A DNA stretch of 64,000 nt from Hellea sp. (lineage in GTDB: Bacteria; Pseudomonadota; Alphaproteobacteria; Caulobacterales; Maricaulaceae): assembly GCA_020627655.1 (NCBI GenBank), contig JAHDGM010000002.1, positions 46,961 to 110,960 of the forward strand. The letters run 5' to 3'. The notes below the pieces were generated by a model. The model saw nothing but the letters and a program-made list of their open reading frames with translations. It was not told where the DNA came from and did no database searches. A program made the translations under genes and the position numbers. Positions 8,871 to 16,186 of the stretch are shown piece after piece. Each line of letters starts with the position of its first letter. Positions within the stretch are counted from its first letter, which is position 1.

Positions 8871-10780
8871 TATGAAGTGCCTTCCAGATAGCCGTTCTCA
8901 GTCAGATAGGCGACGATTTGCTCGGCGGCTTCATCGGCGCTCATATGGACTGTATTGATCGTAATTTCCGGATTTTCGGGTTCTTGATACTCAGAGTCAA
9001 TGCCGGTGAAATTTTTGATCAGTCCCGCGCGGGCTTTGGCATAAAGGCCTTTGACGTCGCGCTGCTCGGCCACTTCGAGCGGTGTGTTCACATATATCTC
9101 GATAAACTCACCATCATCTTGCAGTTCACGCGCCATAAGGCGTTCTGCACTATAAGGGGAAATGAAAGAGGTCAGAGTAATCAGGCCAGCATCCACCATT
9201 AACTTGCCGACTTCGGCAATGCGGCGAATATTTTCAATCCGGTCAGCTTTGGTAAAGCCAAGATCGTTATTCAGCCCGTGGCGAACATTATCGCCGTCCA
9301 GCGTATAGGTGTGACGGCCCAAATCGAGCAGGCGCTTTTCCACCAGATTGGCTATGGTGGATTTTCCACTGCCTGACAGACCGGTGAACCAGAGCATGAC
9401 CGGTTTTTGGTTCTTTTGCGCGGCCCGAATCTGTTTAGAAACGTCCAGATCTTGCCAATGTACGTTTTTGGCCCGGCGCAGAGCAAAATCCAGCATGCCG
9501 ACGCCAACGGTTTCATTGCTTGCCCGATCGATTATAATGAAATTGCCCGTCTTGCGATTGTCTTGATAGGGATCAAAGGCAATGGGCGCGCCGGTATTAA
9601 TGGTGCAAACGCCAATTTCGTTCAAACCCAATGTCTTAACCGCGGTCTCGGATAGATCGTTGACGTCCACACGATATTTAATATTGGTAATACTGGCAGG
9701 CACGGTTTTATTGGCCGTTTTGATCAGATATTGCCGTCCCGGAAACAGTTCTTTTTCCGTCATCCACAAGATATGCGCCTGAAACTGATCAGCCTGCTCA
9801 CAGGGACTGTCCGTTCGGCAGATGATGTCGCCGCGAGAAATATCAATTTCGTCTTTGAGGGTCAGGGTGATCGCCATATCTTCGCGGGCCCGATCAAGCT
9901 CCCCGTCATAAGTGACAATGGATTTTACTTTGGAGCGTTTGCCAGATGGCACGACCATGACTTCATCGCCCACATTAATGATGCCGGAGGCAATAGTGCC
10001 TGAAAAACCCCGAAAGTCGAGATTAGGCCGGTTTACCCACTGAACGGGTAGGCGAAATGGCCGTTCCAGGTCAGCACTATCGACATCTACATCTTCGAGA
10101 TACTTTAAAAGATGCGGACCGCGATACCAATTGGCGCGTTCTGATGCCCGCGTGACGTTATCACCATCGAGGGCTGACATGGGGATACAGGTAATATCGT
10201 TAAAGCCGAGATCTTTAGCAAAATCACGAAAGTCATATTCAATGTCGTTAAAGACCTTTTGGTCAAAGTCGACCAGATCCATTTTATTAATGGCGCAGAC
10301 CACATGTTTGATACCAAGAAGCGAGGCTATAAAGGCGTGGCGACGTGTCTGGACCTGTACGCCGTGACGACAATCAATGAGCAGGATTGCCGCGTCCGCA
10401 GTTGAGGCGCCAGTGGCCATATTGCGGGTGTATTGTTCATGTCCGGGCGTATCGGCGACGATGAACTTGCGTTTATCGGTAGAGAAAAAACGGTAGGCGA
10501 CATCAATGGTGATACCCTGTTCGCGCTCGGCGGCAAGGCCGTCAACCAACAAGGCGAGGTCGACTTTATCACCCTGGGTTCCAGATTTTTTACTGTCTTT
10601 TTCTATAGCGGCGAGCTGGTCTTCATAGATCAGCTTTGAATCATATAATAGCCGTCCAATGAGGGTGGACTTTCCGTCATCAACAGAACCGCAAGTAATA
10701 AAGCGTAAAAAGCTCTTATTCTCTTGCGCGTCCAGATAGGCAATGATGTCTTCTGCAATAAGTGAATCGAGATGACTCAT
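8870..10780 (-). CDS. cysNC: Bifunctional sulfate adenylyltransferase subunit 1 / APS kinase
   Basis: A 636-residue fusion. The first two thirds are CysN, an EF-Tu-like GTPase that drives ATP sulfurylase: P-loop GSVDDGKSTLIGRL near 31, switch DTPGHEQYTRN, and NKMDLVDF. The last 170 residues are APS kinase (CysC) with P-loop GLSGSGKSTIAN starting near 467 and the TLDGDNVRHGLNNDLGF substrate block. Together with CysD it converts sulfate to APS and then PAPS in the cytoplasm. It overlaps cysD by one base and the DHH gene by one base, so the three are tightly coupled. Confidence 0.97.
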   Translation of the reverse strand: MSHLDSLIAEDIIAYLDAQENKSFLRFITCGSVDDGKSTLIGRLLYDSKLIYEDQLAAIEKDSKKSGTQGDKVDLALLVDGLAAEREQGITIDVAYRFFSTDKRKFIVADTPGHEQYTRNMATGASTADAAILLIDCRHGVQVQTRRHAFIASLLGIKHVVCAINKMDLVDFDQKVFNDIEYDFRDFAKDLGFNDITCIPMSALDGDNVTRASERANWYRGPHLLKYLEDVDVDSADLERPFRLPVQWVNRPNLDFRGFSGTIASGIINVGDEVMVVPSGKRSKVKSIVTYDGELDRAREDMAITLTLKDEIDISRGDIICRTDSPCEQADQFQAHILWMTEKELFPGRQYLIKTANKTVPASITNIKYRVDVNDLSETAVKTLGLNEIGVCTINTGAPIAFDPYQDNRKTGNFIIIDRASNETVGVGMLDFALRRAKNVHWQDLDVSKQIRAAQKNQKPVMLWFTGLSGSGKSTIANLVEKRLLDLGRHTYTLDGDNVRHGLNNDLGFTKADRIENIRRIAEVGKLMVDAGLITLTSFISPYSAERLMARELQDDGEFIEIYVNTPLEVAEQRDVKGLYAKARAGLIKNFTGIDSEYQEPENPEITINTVHMSADEAAEQIVAYLTENGYLEGTS

Positions 10781-11883
10781 TAGAAATACCCCTCTGCTTT
10801 TTTCTGCTCCATTGACGCGCCGGCATCCGAGTCGATCACTCGGCCCTGACGCTCGGACGTAGTGGTTAAAAGCATTTCCTGAATAACTTCTGGCAGGGTA
10901 GTAGCCTCGCTCTCAACAGCGCCGGTCAGAGGGTAACAGCCCAGCGTTCTAAAGCGCACCATTTTTTCCATTGGCGTCTCGCCGGGGTTCAGGGGCAGTC
11001 GGTCATCATCGACCAGGATCAGCACACCATCGCGCTCAACAACCGGGCGCTTTTTGGATAGATATAGGGATGGGATTTGGATCTTTTCCTTATAAATATA
11101 TTGCCAAATATCGAGCTCAGTCCAATTGGACAGAGGGAAGACTCGCATGCTTTGACCCTTTTGAACCCGTGTGTTGTAAATATTCCAAAGTTCGGGGCGC
11201 TGATTTTTAGCGTCCCAGCGATGGTTTTCATTGCGAAATGAAAAGATGCGTTCTTTGGCGCGGGATTTTTCTTCGTCCCGGCGCGCGCCGCCAAAAGCTG
11301 CGTCAAAACGGTGTTTATCCAGTGCCTGTTTCAGGCCCTGTGTTTTCATAATGTCTGTGTGAACTGCAGAGCCATGTGAGAACGGCCCCACATTATCGGC
11401 TTTACCTTCCGGGTTAATGTGGACGATCAAATCCATGCCGACTTCTTTGGCTCGGCGATTGCGGAAAGTAATCATTTCAGAAAACTTCCACATGGTATCT
11501 ACATGCATCAGCGGGAAGGGCGGCCTGGATGGATAAAACGCCTTTTCGGCCAAATGCAGCATGACCGAGCTATCCTTGCCTACGGAGTATAACATGACCG
11601 GGTTTTCGCACTCAGCGGCCACTTCGCGCATGATATGAATAGCTTCGGCTTCAAGGCGCTGAAGATGAGTGAGGTTCAGGGAGGCGTTGACATCGGCTTC
11701 GGCCTCGAGCTTTTTAAGGGCGCCCATGGCGTTTTCATAAGTCTTGAGCGTCACCTGTCCGCCATCTTTGAGGCGGGTTAGGCCTTTACCGTCGTTTAAA
11801 ATTTTCCGTGATATGGTCGAAAGCGATTGTCCGCTCGTTTCGGCGAGTTGCTCTGCCCGTGTCACCAGATCCTTAATATCCAT
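10780..11883 (-). CDS. cysD: Sulfate adenylyltransferase subunit 2 with an extra N-terminal HTH-like domain
   Basis: A 367-residue protein; ordinary CysD is about 300. From residue 70 ([14 protein letters not shown]) it is a normal ATP sulfurylase small subunit with the PP-loop SVGKDSS (100-106), and it pairs with CysNC to adenylate sulfate. Residues 1-63 are extra: a helical block ([18 protein letters not shown], then [11 protein letters not shown]) that resembles small XRE-like DNA-binding proteins of alphaproteobacteria. There is no ATG or GTG start near residue 70, so the extension is part of the same frame rather than a separate gene. The start at 11883 is the only good ATG. DNA binding by the extension is inferred. 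Confidence 0.93.
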   Translation of the reverse strand: MDIKDLVTRAEQLAETSGQSLSTISRKILNDGKGLTRLKDGGQVTLKTYENAMGALKKLEAEADVNASLNLTHLQRLEAEAIHIMREVAAECENPVMLYSVGKDSSVMLHLAEKAFYPSRPPFPLMHVDTMWKFSEMITFRNRRAKEVGMDLIVHINPEGKADNVGPFSHGSAVHTDIMKTQGLKQALDKHRFDAAFGGARRDEEKSRAKERIFSFRNENHRWDAKNQRPELWNIYNTRVQKGQSMRVFPLSNWTELDIWQYIYKEKIQIPSLYLSKKRPVVERDGVLILVDDDRLPLNPGETPMEKMVRFRTLGCYPLTGAVESEATTLPEVIQEMLLTTTSERQGRVIDSDAGASMEQKKAEGYF

Positions 11884-11926
11884 ATTTTGGCCTCAAATAC
11901 CGAAAAAACCGTAGGCGGTGATTTTA

Positions 11927-11942
11927 GTGGGAAAAATCCCAC
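11927..11942. promoter_or_regulatory. Palindrome GTGGGA-N4-TCCCAC upstream of cysD
   Basis: A perfect six-base inverted repeat with a four-base spacer (AAAA), 44-59 bases before the cysD start codon. A near copy occurs at 12018-12033. Paired sites of the same form in one upstream region suggest a binding site for a dimeric regulator, possibly the HTH-like part of CysD itself. No T-run follows, so it is not a terminator. Confidence 0.55.
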
Positions 11943-11953
11943 GATGAGTGAAT

Positions 11954-11970
11954 TTAGTGTCAGTTAGTGT
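11954..11970. repeat. Direct repeat TTAGTGT-cag-TTAGTGT
   Basis: Two identical seven-base units begin ten bases apart (11954 and 11964), that is, one DNA helical turn, between the two GTGGGA palindromes. This spacing is typical of a cooperative binding site. Function unknown. Confidence 0.45.
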
Positions 11971-11989
11971 ATTTTATCTGAGAAGTGAA

Positions 11990-12010
11990 GCTAAAATATG
12001 AAATTTTAGC
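11990..12010. repeat. Perfect inverted repeat GCTAAAAT-N5-ATTTTAGC
   Basis: An eight-base inverted repeat with a five-base loop, AT-rich, in the middle of the cysD upstream region. It could be a further operator or a weak hairpin; no T-run makes it a clear terminator on either strand. Confidence 0.4.
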
Positions 12011-12017
12011 AAAATTT

Positions 12018-12033
12018 GTGGGAATTGTCCCGC
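12018..12033. promoter_or_regulatory. Second palindrome GTGGGA-N4-TCCCGC upstream of cysD
   Basis: Same layout as 11927-11942 with one base changed in the right arm (TCCCGC for TCCCAC). The centres of the two sites are 91 bases apart. It lies 135-150 bases before the cysD start. Confidence 0.5.
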
Positions 12034-12109
12034 GAACGTTTGTGGTTGTTTGTTATAGCGGGTCATCTGGAGAGGTTTCTTGCCTGTGCGAAGTGAGCGG
12101 AGGGTAAGT

Positions 12110-12622
12110 TTAAACCTCAAACCCCTTCGCATAGCGAACCTCACCCTTCGGCGTATGATCTCCAAAGCTTAACCATTGCACATATTCTTGCGGTATGTCG
12201 CCATAAGTTAGGCCGCCGGAGCGAAATCCAAATCTGCTATAATAATCCGGATTGCCGATCAGTACGCAGCCATTGGCGTCTAAATTTTTAAGGCGGGACA
12301 GGCCAGCACGGATGAGGGCGCTGCCGATATTCAGCTCCTTTTGGCCCCGTTGCCAATCCGGGGCGACAGAGACCGGGCCTAGTCCATACCAGTTTTTCAT
12401 ACCTTTAATTTCCACCGGAGAGAAAGTGATCTGTCCAATGATAATACCGTCTGCCTCAGCTACCAAAGAAAGCGTCAAATCCCCATGGTTGCGCAGCGCA
12501 TTAATAATATGGGGTTCCGCCCCGTCACTAAAGGGCATGTTCGCAAAAGCCGCTTTAGTGAGCGCGAAGATAGCGTCTATATCGCCTGACTCTTTATCAG
12601 GATTTTCATGACGGATAATCAT
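12110..12622 (-). CDS. GNAT-family N-acetyltransferase (YhbS-like)
   Basis: A 170-residue acetyltransferase with the fold order of the YhbS group: AFANMPFSDGAEPHIINAL, the beta strand LVAEADGIIIGQITFSPV, LGPVSVAPDWQRG, then VLIGNPDYYSRFGFRSG near the end. The acetyl-CoA loop is odd: where the family reads Q/R-x-x-G-I-G-x-A, this protein reads QRGQKELNIGSAL, with about four extra residues. It stands alone upstream of cysD on the same strand, with 226 bases between them. Substrate unknown. Confidence 0.85.
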   Translation of the reverse strand: MIIRHENPDKESGDIDAIFALTKAAFANMPFSDGAEPHIINALRNHGDLTLSLVAEADGIIIGQITFSPVEIKGMKNWYGLGPVSVAPDWQRGQKELNIGSALIRAGLSRLKNLDANGCVLIGNPDYYSRFGFRSGGLTYGDIPQEYVQWLSFGDHTPKGEVRYAKGFEV

Positions 12623-12728
12623 GGAATAATGCTATATGAGGATTGCGGTTTTGGATAGGAATTTACCGAAGTTTCTTGAACTAATGACCATCTATTCTCA
12701 GATATAACTAGCATAAAGGAGATATGAT

Positions 12729-13265
12729 ATGGGGATTTCAGGTCAGGTAAAAAGAGCTATTTTAGCAAGTTTGTGCGTGGTAGGGGCGTGCAGCGCAAGC
12801 AACAATACTGCGCTAGACACAACCAAAGTAGGCAAGCAATCCAGTTTGAGTTTTCATCTTGTGAGCTCGCAGTCAGATAATCCGAGAGCTATGAGATTGG
12901 CCGCCGAAAAAGCTCAATTGCCGACGGGGACACTTTATTTTTCAGCAAAAGAAGGCAGTGGTGAAGGATTTATTGTCGAGGCAGAAAGTGCTATAACGCA
13001 GGATTGTATCAGCAGCGCAGAGTCAGGGCTCCATCCAGTAGATGGTAGAGTGATCCTGCATTTTACTTTTGATCAAGTTTGCACTCAACTCTTCGCGGAT
13101 TTGACCGCAGAGAATATTGGGAAACGATTTGCTGTTGTGCTTAATGGTGAGGTCGTTACAGCGCCGCGCATTAACGCTTCGATCACAGGCGGAAAAGGTT
13201 ATTTAGAGGGTGGCTTTACCAAGGAAGAGGCCAATGAGTTAGCTGCGATGTTGTCTGGTAAATAG
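12729..13265 (+). CDS. Lipoprotein with a SecD-like P1 head domain
   Basis: A 178-residue secreted protein. It starts with a lipoprotein signal (SLCVVGAC, Cys 21). The C-terminal half matches the head part of the SecD P1 domain: HFTFDQVCTQLFADLTAENIGKRFAVVLNGEVVTAPRINASITGGKGYLEGGFTKEEA (seen as the pieces FAVVLNGEVVTAPRI and GGFTKEEANELAAML). SecD itself is a 500-plus-residue membrane protein, so here only the periplasmic head stands alone. An AAGGAG site precedes the ATG. Its role is unknown; it might bind a partner in the periplasm as SecD does, but this is inference. Confidence 0.8.
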   Translation: MGISGQVKRAILASLCVVGACSASNNTALDTTKVGKQSSLSFHLVSSQSDNPRAMRLAAEKAQLPTGTLYFSAKEGSGEGFIVEAESAITQDCISSAESGLHPVDGRVILHFTFDQVCTQLFADLTAENIGKRFAVVLNGEVVTAPRINASITGGKGYLEGGFTKEEANELAAMLSGK

Positions 13266-13295
13266 CCGCTTTGAATTTACTTTAAATAGTAGTTG

Positions 13296-14219
13296 TTATT
13301 GAAACTCGAGGCGTTCTTGAGAGAAATAGAACAGACTTTGCGTGTTTTTATCCATGGCGTCCAGTTCGTCCGGTTCCAGGTCCAGGATTTTTTTGATGGT
13401 TGCTTTGCGACCCGCCAGGGCTTGCGTGAAATCATTTTCGATCTTCTTGACTGTGCCTGAGAATTCGAGATCGGTTGTCAGTTTTTCATAAAGATCAAGG
13501 CGGCCATAGAGAAAGAAACTTTCATAGAGGATTTTGCAAGCAATCTTTTGATGGATGTCAGCATAGCTATATTGGCTCAGCATTTTTTGCACTGGTTTGA
13601 ATAGAAAGTCGATTTCCTGCCCGATGACGGGGTCTTTAATACAGCGATGTTTATAGGCCAGCACTTCTTGTTCAGCGCGCTTGATCAGATCGGGGTCCGT
13701 ATCATTTTCATGGACGACAATGATATCGATGTCTGAACCATAGAGTTTTGAACCGGTAGCGTTATGGATGCGTGGTTCCTCATGGGCCAGAAAGTAAGCA
13801 ATATCCCCGGCGATAAAACAGCAGGCTTTATAGTGGAGGGTTTCCAGAATATCCGGCGATAGGGATAAAAGCGTATTGCGCGCGAATTTTAGCTTTTTCA
13901 GGCTGATCAGGCGGTGTTTATTGGCGAGCATAGCGGCCCGGTCAACCGCATCACTGCGCTGCCCGGCAATATAAACTAACGTAAAAGACAGGAAATCCCG
14001 CAGAACTGATGGGCTAAGCCGGATCAAATCTTCTCGGGTTACATCATAGCGAAGATAATAGCGGGCGAAATTGATAACCCGGAACAAGGGAGACTGATAA
14101 CAGGATTTCCAAAGCTCAATATGCTTGATGTCTGGCAAGTATTCGGACAATTGACGGCCCGTTATGGGGCCGTGCTTATCCAGCAAAGCGGCGATCTGAA
14201 TTTCAAGTGATTGAGACAT
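13296..14219 (-). CDS. Putative nucleotidyltransferase-fold protein with winged-helix-like N-terminus
   Basis: A 307-residue cytoplasmic protein I do not recognise by name. Residues 1-60 look like a small helix-turn-helix (KHGPITGRQLSEYL, then LFRVINFARYYLRYDV). The middle carries a nucleotidyltransferase signature: Gly156-Ser157, then Asp163-x-Asp165 (SDIDIIVVHE), then a third acid in QEIDFLFKP (Asp 204). This GS...DxD...D layout is that of the polymerase-beta superfamily, which includes minimal nucleotidyltransferases. The C-terminal third is helical. It has no toxin or HEPN partner next to it. Whether it modifies a nucleic acid, protein or drug is open. Confidence 0.6.
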   Translation of the reverse strand: MSQSLEIQIAALLDKHGPITGRQLSEYLPDIKHIELWKSCYQSPLFRVINFARYYLRYDVTREDLIRLSPSVLRDFLSFTLVYIAGQRSDAVDRAAMLANKHRLISLKKLKFARNTLLSLSPDILETLHYKACCFIAGDIAYFLAHEEPRIHNATGSKLYGSDIDIIVVHENDTDPDLIKRAEQEVLAYKHRCIKDPVIGQEIDFLFKPVQKMLSQYSYADIHQKIACKILYESFFLYGRLDLYEKLTTDLEFSGTVKKIENDFTQALAGRKATIKKILDLEPDELDAMDKNTQSLFYFSQERLEFQ

Positions 14220-14344
14220 GGTTTCTCTTTATTATGTAAATCTTCCTTACGGGCTTAATTGTTTTAGTACAATGCATCCTGCGTCAGGCTTTACACATTT
14301 GTATTTTTCTTTATGTCCCACAAGCTCAATTAAAAGGATCTGTT

Positions 14345-14686
14345 ATGCGTATCTATCATAATCCCCGTTGTTCTAAATCCCGGCAGGCCCTGCAGATTCT
14401 AACAGATGCCAATGTAGAGCCGGAAATTGTTTTATATCTGAATGCACCGCCATCGATTGATGAAATCAAAAACCTTTTAAAGAAACTTGGCTTTTCAACA
14501 GCGCGCGATATGATGCGCAAAGGTGAGGCCGCCTATAAAGAATTGGGCTTAAAGACTGTAACTGATGAAACGGTGCTTATTCAGGCCATGGCTGAAAATC
14601 CGAAACTGATCGAACGCCCGATTGTGGTAAAAGGCAATAAGGCTGTGTTGGGTCGTCCGCCGGAAGCAGTGACGGATCTTATATAG
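14345..14686 (+). CDS. arsC: Arsenate reductase (glutaredoxin-dependent type) or close ArsC relative
   Basis: A 113-residue thioredoxin-fold protein with the ArsC signature IYHNPRCSKSRQAL (active Cys 9), SIDEIKNLLKKLG in the middle and IERPIVVKGNKAVLGRPPE near the end, including the arginine of the active site. It would reduce arsenate to arsenite with glutathione and glutaredoxin. No arsR or arsB gene is adjacent, so it may be a housekeeping ArsC/Spx-like member. AAAAGGAT precedes the start. Confidence 0.92.
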   Translation: MRIYHNPRCSKSRQALQILTDANVEPEIVLYLNAPPSIDEIKNLLKKLGFSTARDMMRKGEAAYKELGLKTVTDETVLIQAMAENPKLIERPIVVKGNKAVLGRPPEAVTDLI

Positions 14687-14781
14687 ACCCACTTTGTAAC
14701 CTGCAGTTAAGAGGTTTTGTAAAAAAATCCAGTTTTTCGCCGATATAAACGCCTTGTTAAGCAAAACCAGTCATCACTTCA

Positions 14782-14789
14782 TTAACCAT
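14782..14789 (+). promoter_or_regulatory. TTAACCAT element (possible CtrA half site)
   Basis: TTAACCAT lies 32-39 bases before the first barrel-lipoprotein gene. The same eight bases, inverted, lie before the second gene (16137-16144). TTAACCAT matches the half site known for the alphaproteobacterial regulator CtrA. The full TTAA-N7-TTAAC form is absent. Confidence 0.35.
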
Positions 14790-14820
14790 AGCGCGATTTG
14801 CGCCTGTAAATGGAGTTATT

Positions 14821-16074
14821 ATGCGGCTGGCAGTCTGTTCACTATCGGCAATTTTATTGTCTGGATGTTCCTGGCTTGGTGGAGCAACTAAGCCTGATCA
14901 TACTTTTCAAAGAGGTCAATCCGGCTATGCGCACCATTCTGGATATGCTGCGGGCAATCCGGCGCATATGAGCTCGCAAATGGGGCAAATGCGGCATGAC
15001 CCCTGTATGGTATATTCTCCGGTACAGCCTGTTCCGCAGGGCTGCGACCCGGCGCAGGTAACGCTTTCAACTGGCTACGGGCAGGGCGGCACGTACAATT
15101 CTAATTATACTACGGGCGGATATGGAAGTCATGCGGGCGATGCAACTTATGCTGCCCATAAGGCTTCTGGCCCAAAACTCAGAAAGCCGAAACTGCGCGG
15201 TAGTCTCTCACTGGGAACTGAGAAAAGTTTTTCAGGTAATCTGTTAGATTTTACTCAAGCGGGGGCGTTAGTACCCGGAGCCGTTTACGTTCCATCTCTT
15301 TATGATGAAGGATTCACGGAAGCTACTCCAACAGAAATTACCTCGACTCGATATACAAGCGCGGTTGAGCAGGTAACGTCACCGACACTTTCCTTTGATG
15401 ATGTGTATAATACGCCATCGATTGTGAAAGTCGGTATGGAATACATCGCGAGTCCTAAGTTTACAGTGTTTGCTAGTGCCGGATATGCCCATGCAGAGGG
15501 TGTCGATGATGCCAGTACATCTGTACAAGCTACATTGTTAAGAGAAGTAAGTGTTCAGGCTCTTGATGATACAACGGGGCTGCCCGTAGGTGACCCTATC
15601 GAAAACACAACATTTATTCCCAATGAAAATGTTGCCAATTTTACTTACGACTTTAACGATCAAAGACGGTTTGATCTAGAAGTTGGCGCGCGTCACTATT
15701 TCAACCCGATCTCTCGAGAGCGTGGATATCGTACAGTTACGCCTTTTGTCGGAGCTGCTGTTGGCGTGTCAAAAGTCAACGAAGTATCTTTTACGGTAAA
15801 TCAAAACCAAAGGTTTTTACAACGTGCATTTGAATCAGGGGCAAACGATTATTACGATATAGTCGCGCCGAGTACGGCCAATGTATTGTATGAGGACGAT
15901 TGGTTGATCAACGGTGCTCTGACCGGCGGGATGGAATGGCAAGTAACACCAGGTACGGCCCTCGCTTTGGAAACCGGGCTTAAATATGAACAGGCTCGAG
16001 ACTACGCAAATGGTATTTCCGGCGATGATAATATTTCGGTTCCGGTAACGCTGCGCGGCAGTTTTAATTTTTAA
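14821..16074 (+). CDS. Lipoprotein with outer-membrane barrel-like C-terminus, copy 1 of 3
   Basis: A 417-residue secreted protein. The lipobox LLSGC puts the lipid on Cys 16, followed by SWLGG. Residues 20-120 are low-complexity and rich in Gly, Tyr, His and Gln. From about 120 to the end there are alternating, turn-rich strands (FTVFASAGYAHAEG, RFDLEVGARHYFN, TPFVGAAVGVSKV, LALETGLKYEQA) ending in VPVTLRGSFNF. A final Phe after alternating residues is the usual signal for barrel assembly by BamA. Two paralogs follow directly on the same strand. A lipid anchor joined to a barrel is unusual; role unknown. Confidence 0.8.
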   Translation: MRLAVCSLSAILLSGCSWLGGATKPDHTFQRGQSGYAHHSGYAAGNPAHMSSQMGQMRHDPCMVYSPVQPVPQGCDPAQVTLSTGYGQGGTYNSNYTTGGYGSHAGDATYAAHKASGPKLRKPKLRGSLSLGTEKSFSGNLLDFTQAGALVPGAVYVPSLYDEGFTEATPTEITSTRYTSAVEQVTSPTLSFDDVYNTPSIVKVGMEYIASPKFTVFASAGYAHAEGVDDASTSVQATLLREVSVQALDDTTGLPVGDPIENTTFIPNENVANFTYDFNDQRRFDLEVGARHYFNPISRERGYRTVTPFVGAAVGVSKVNEVSFTVNQNQRFLQRAFESGANDYYDIVAPSTANVLYEDDWLINGALTGGMEWQVTPGTALALETGLKYEQARDYANGISGDDNISVPVTLRGSFNF

Positions 16075-16094
16075 TTGAGAGAGTAGGGAGCTTT

Positions 16095-16124
16095 AAGGTT
16101 TTGTTTTCTTTTTAAAAACCTTTT
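16095..16124 (+). terminator. AT-rich hairpin between barrel genes 1 and 2
   Basis: AAGGTTTT (16095-16102) pairs with AAAACCTT (16115-16122) and is followed by TTC. The stem is AT-rich with only two G-C pairs, so termination would be weak. Confidence 0.35.
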
Positions 16125-16136
16125 CTTAAGCATCCT

Positions 16137-16144
16137 ATGGTTAA
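16137..16144 (-). promoter_or_regulatory. Inverted TTAACCAT element before barrel gene 2
   Basis: ATGGTTAA, the reverse complement of TTAACCAT, lies 43-50 bases before the second lipoprotein gene. It pairs with the element at 14782 and hints at shared control. Confidence 0.35.
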
Positions 16145-16186
16145 CAGTAAACATAATAAAGGTTTCTAAGGGAAGAGGAGTCCAAA

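Noticed and set aside
14782-16144. Full CtrA binding sites (TTAA-N7-TTAAC)
   Set aside because: The spacing requirement is not met before any of the three genes; only half-site-like octamers are present.
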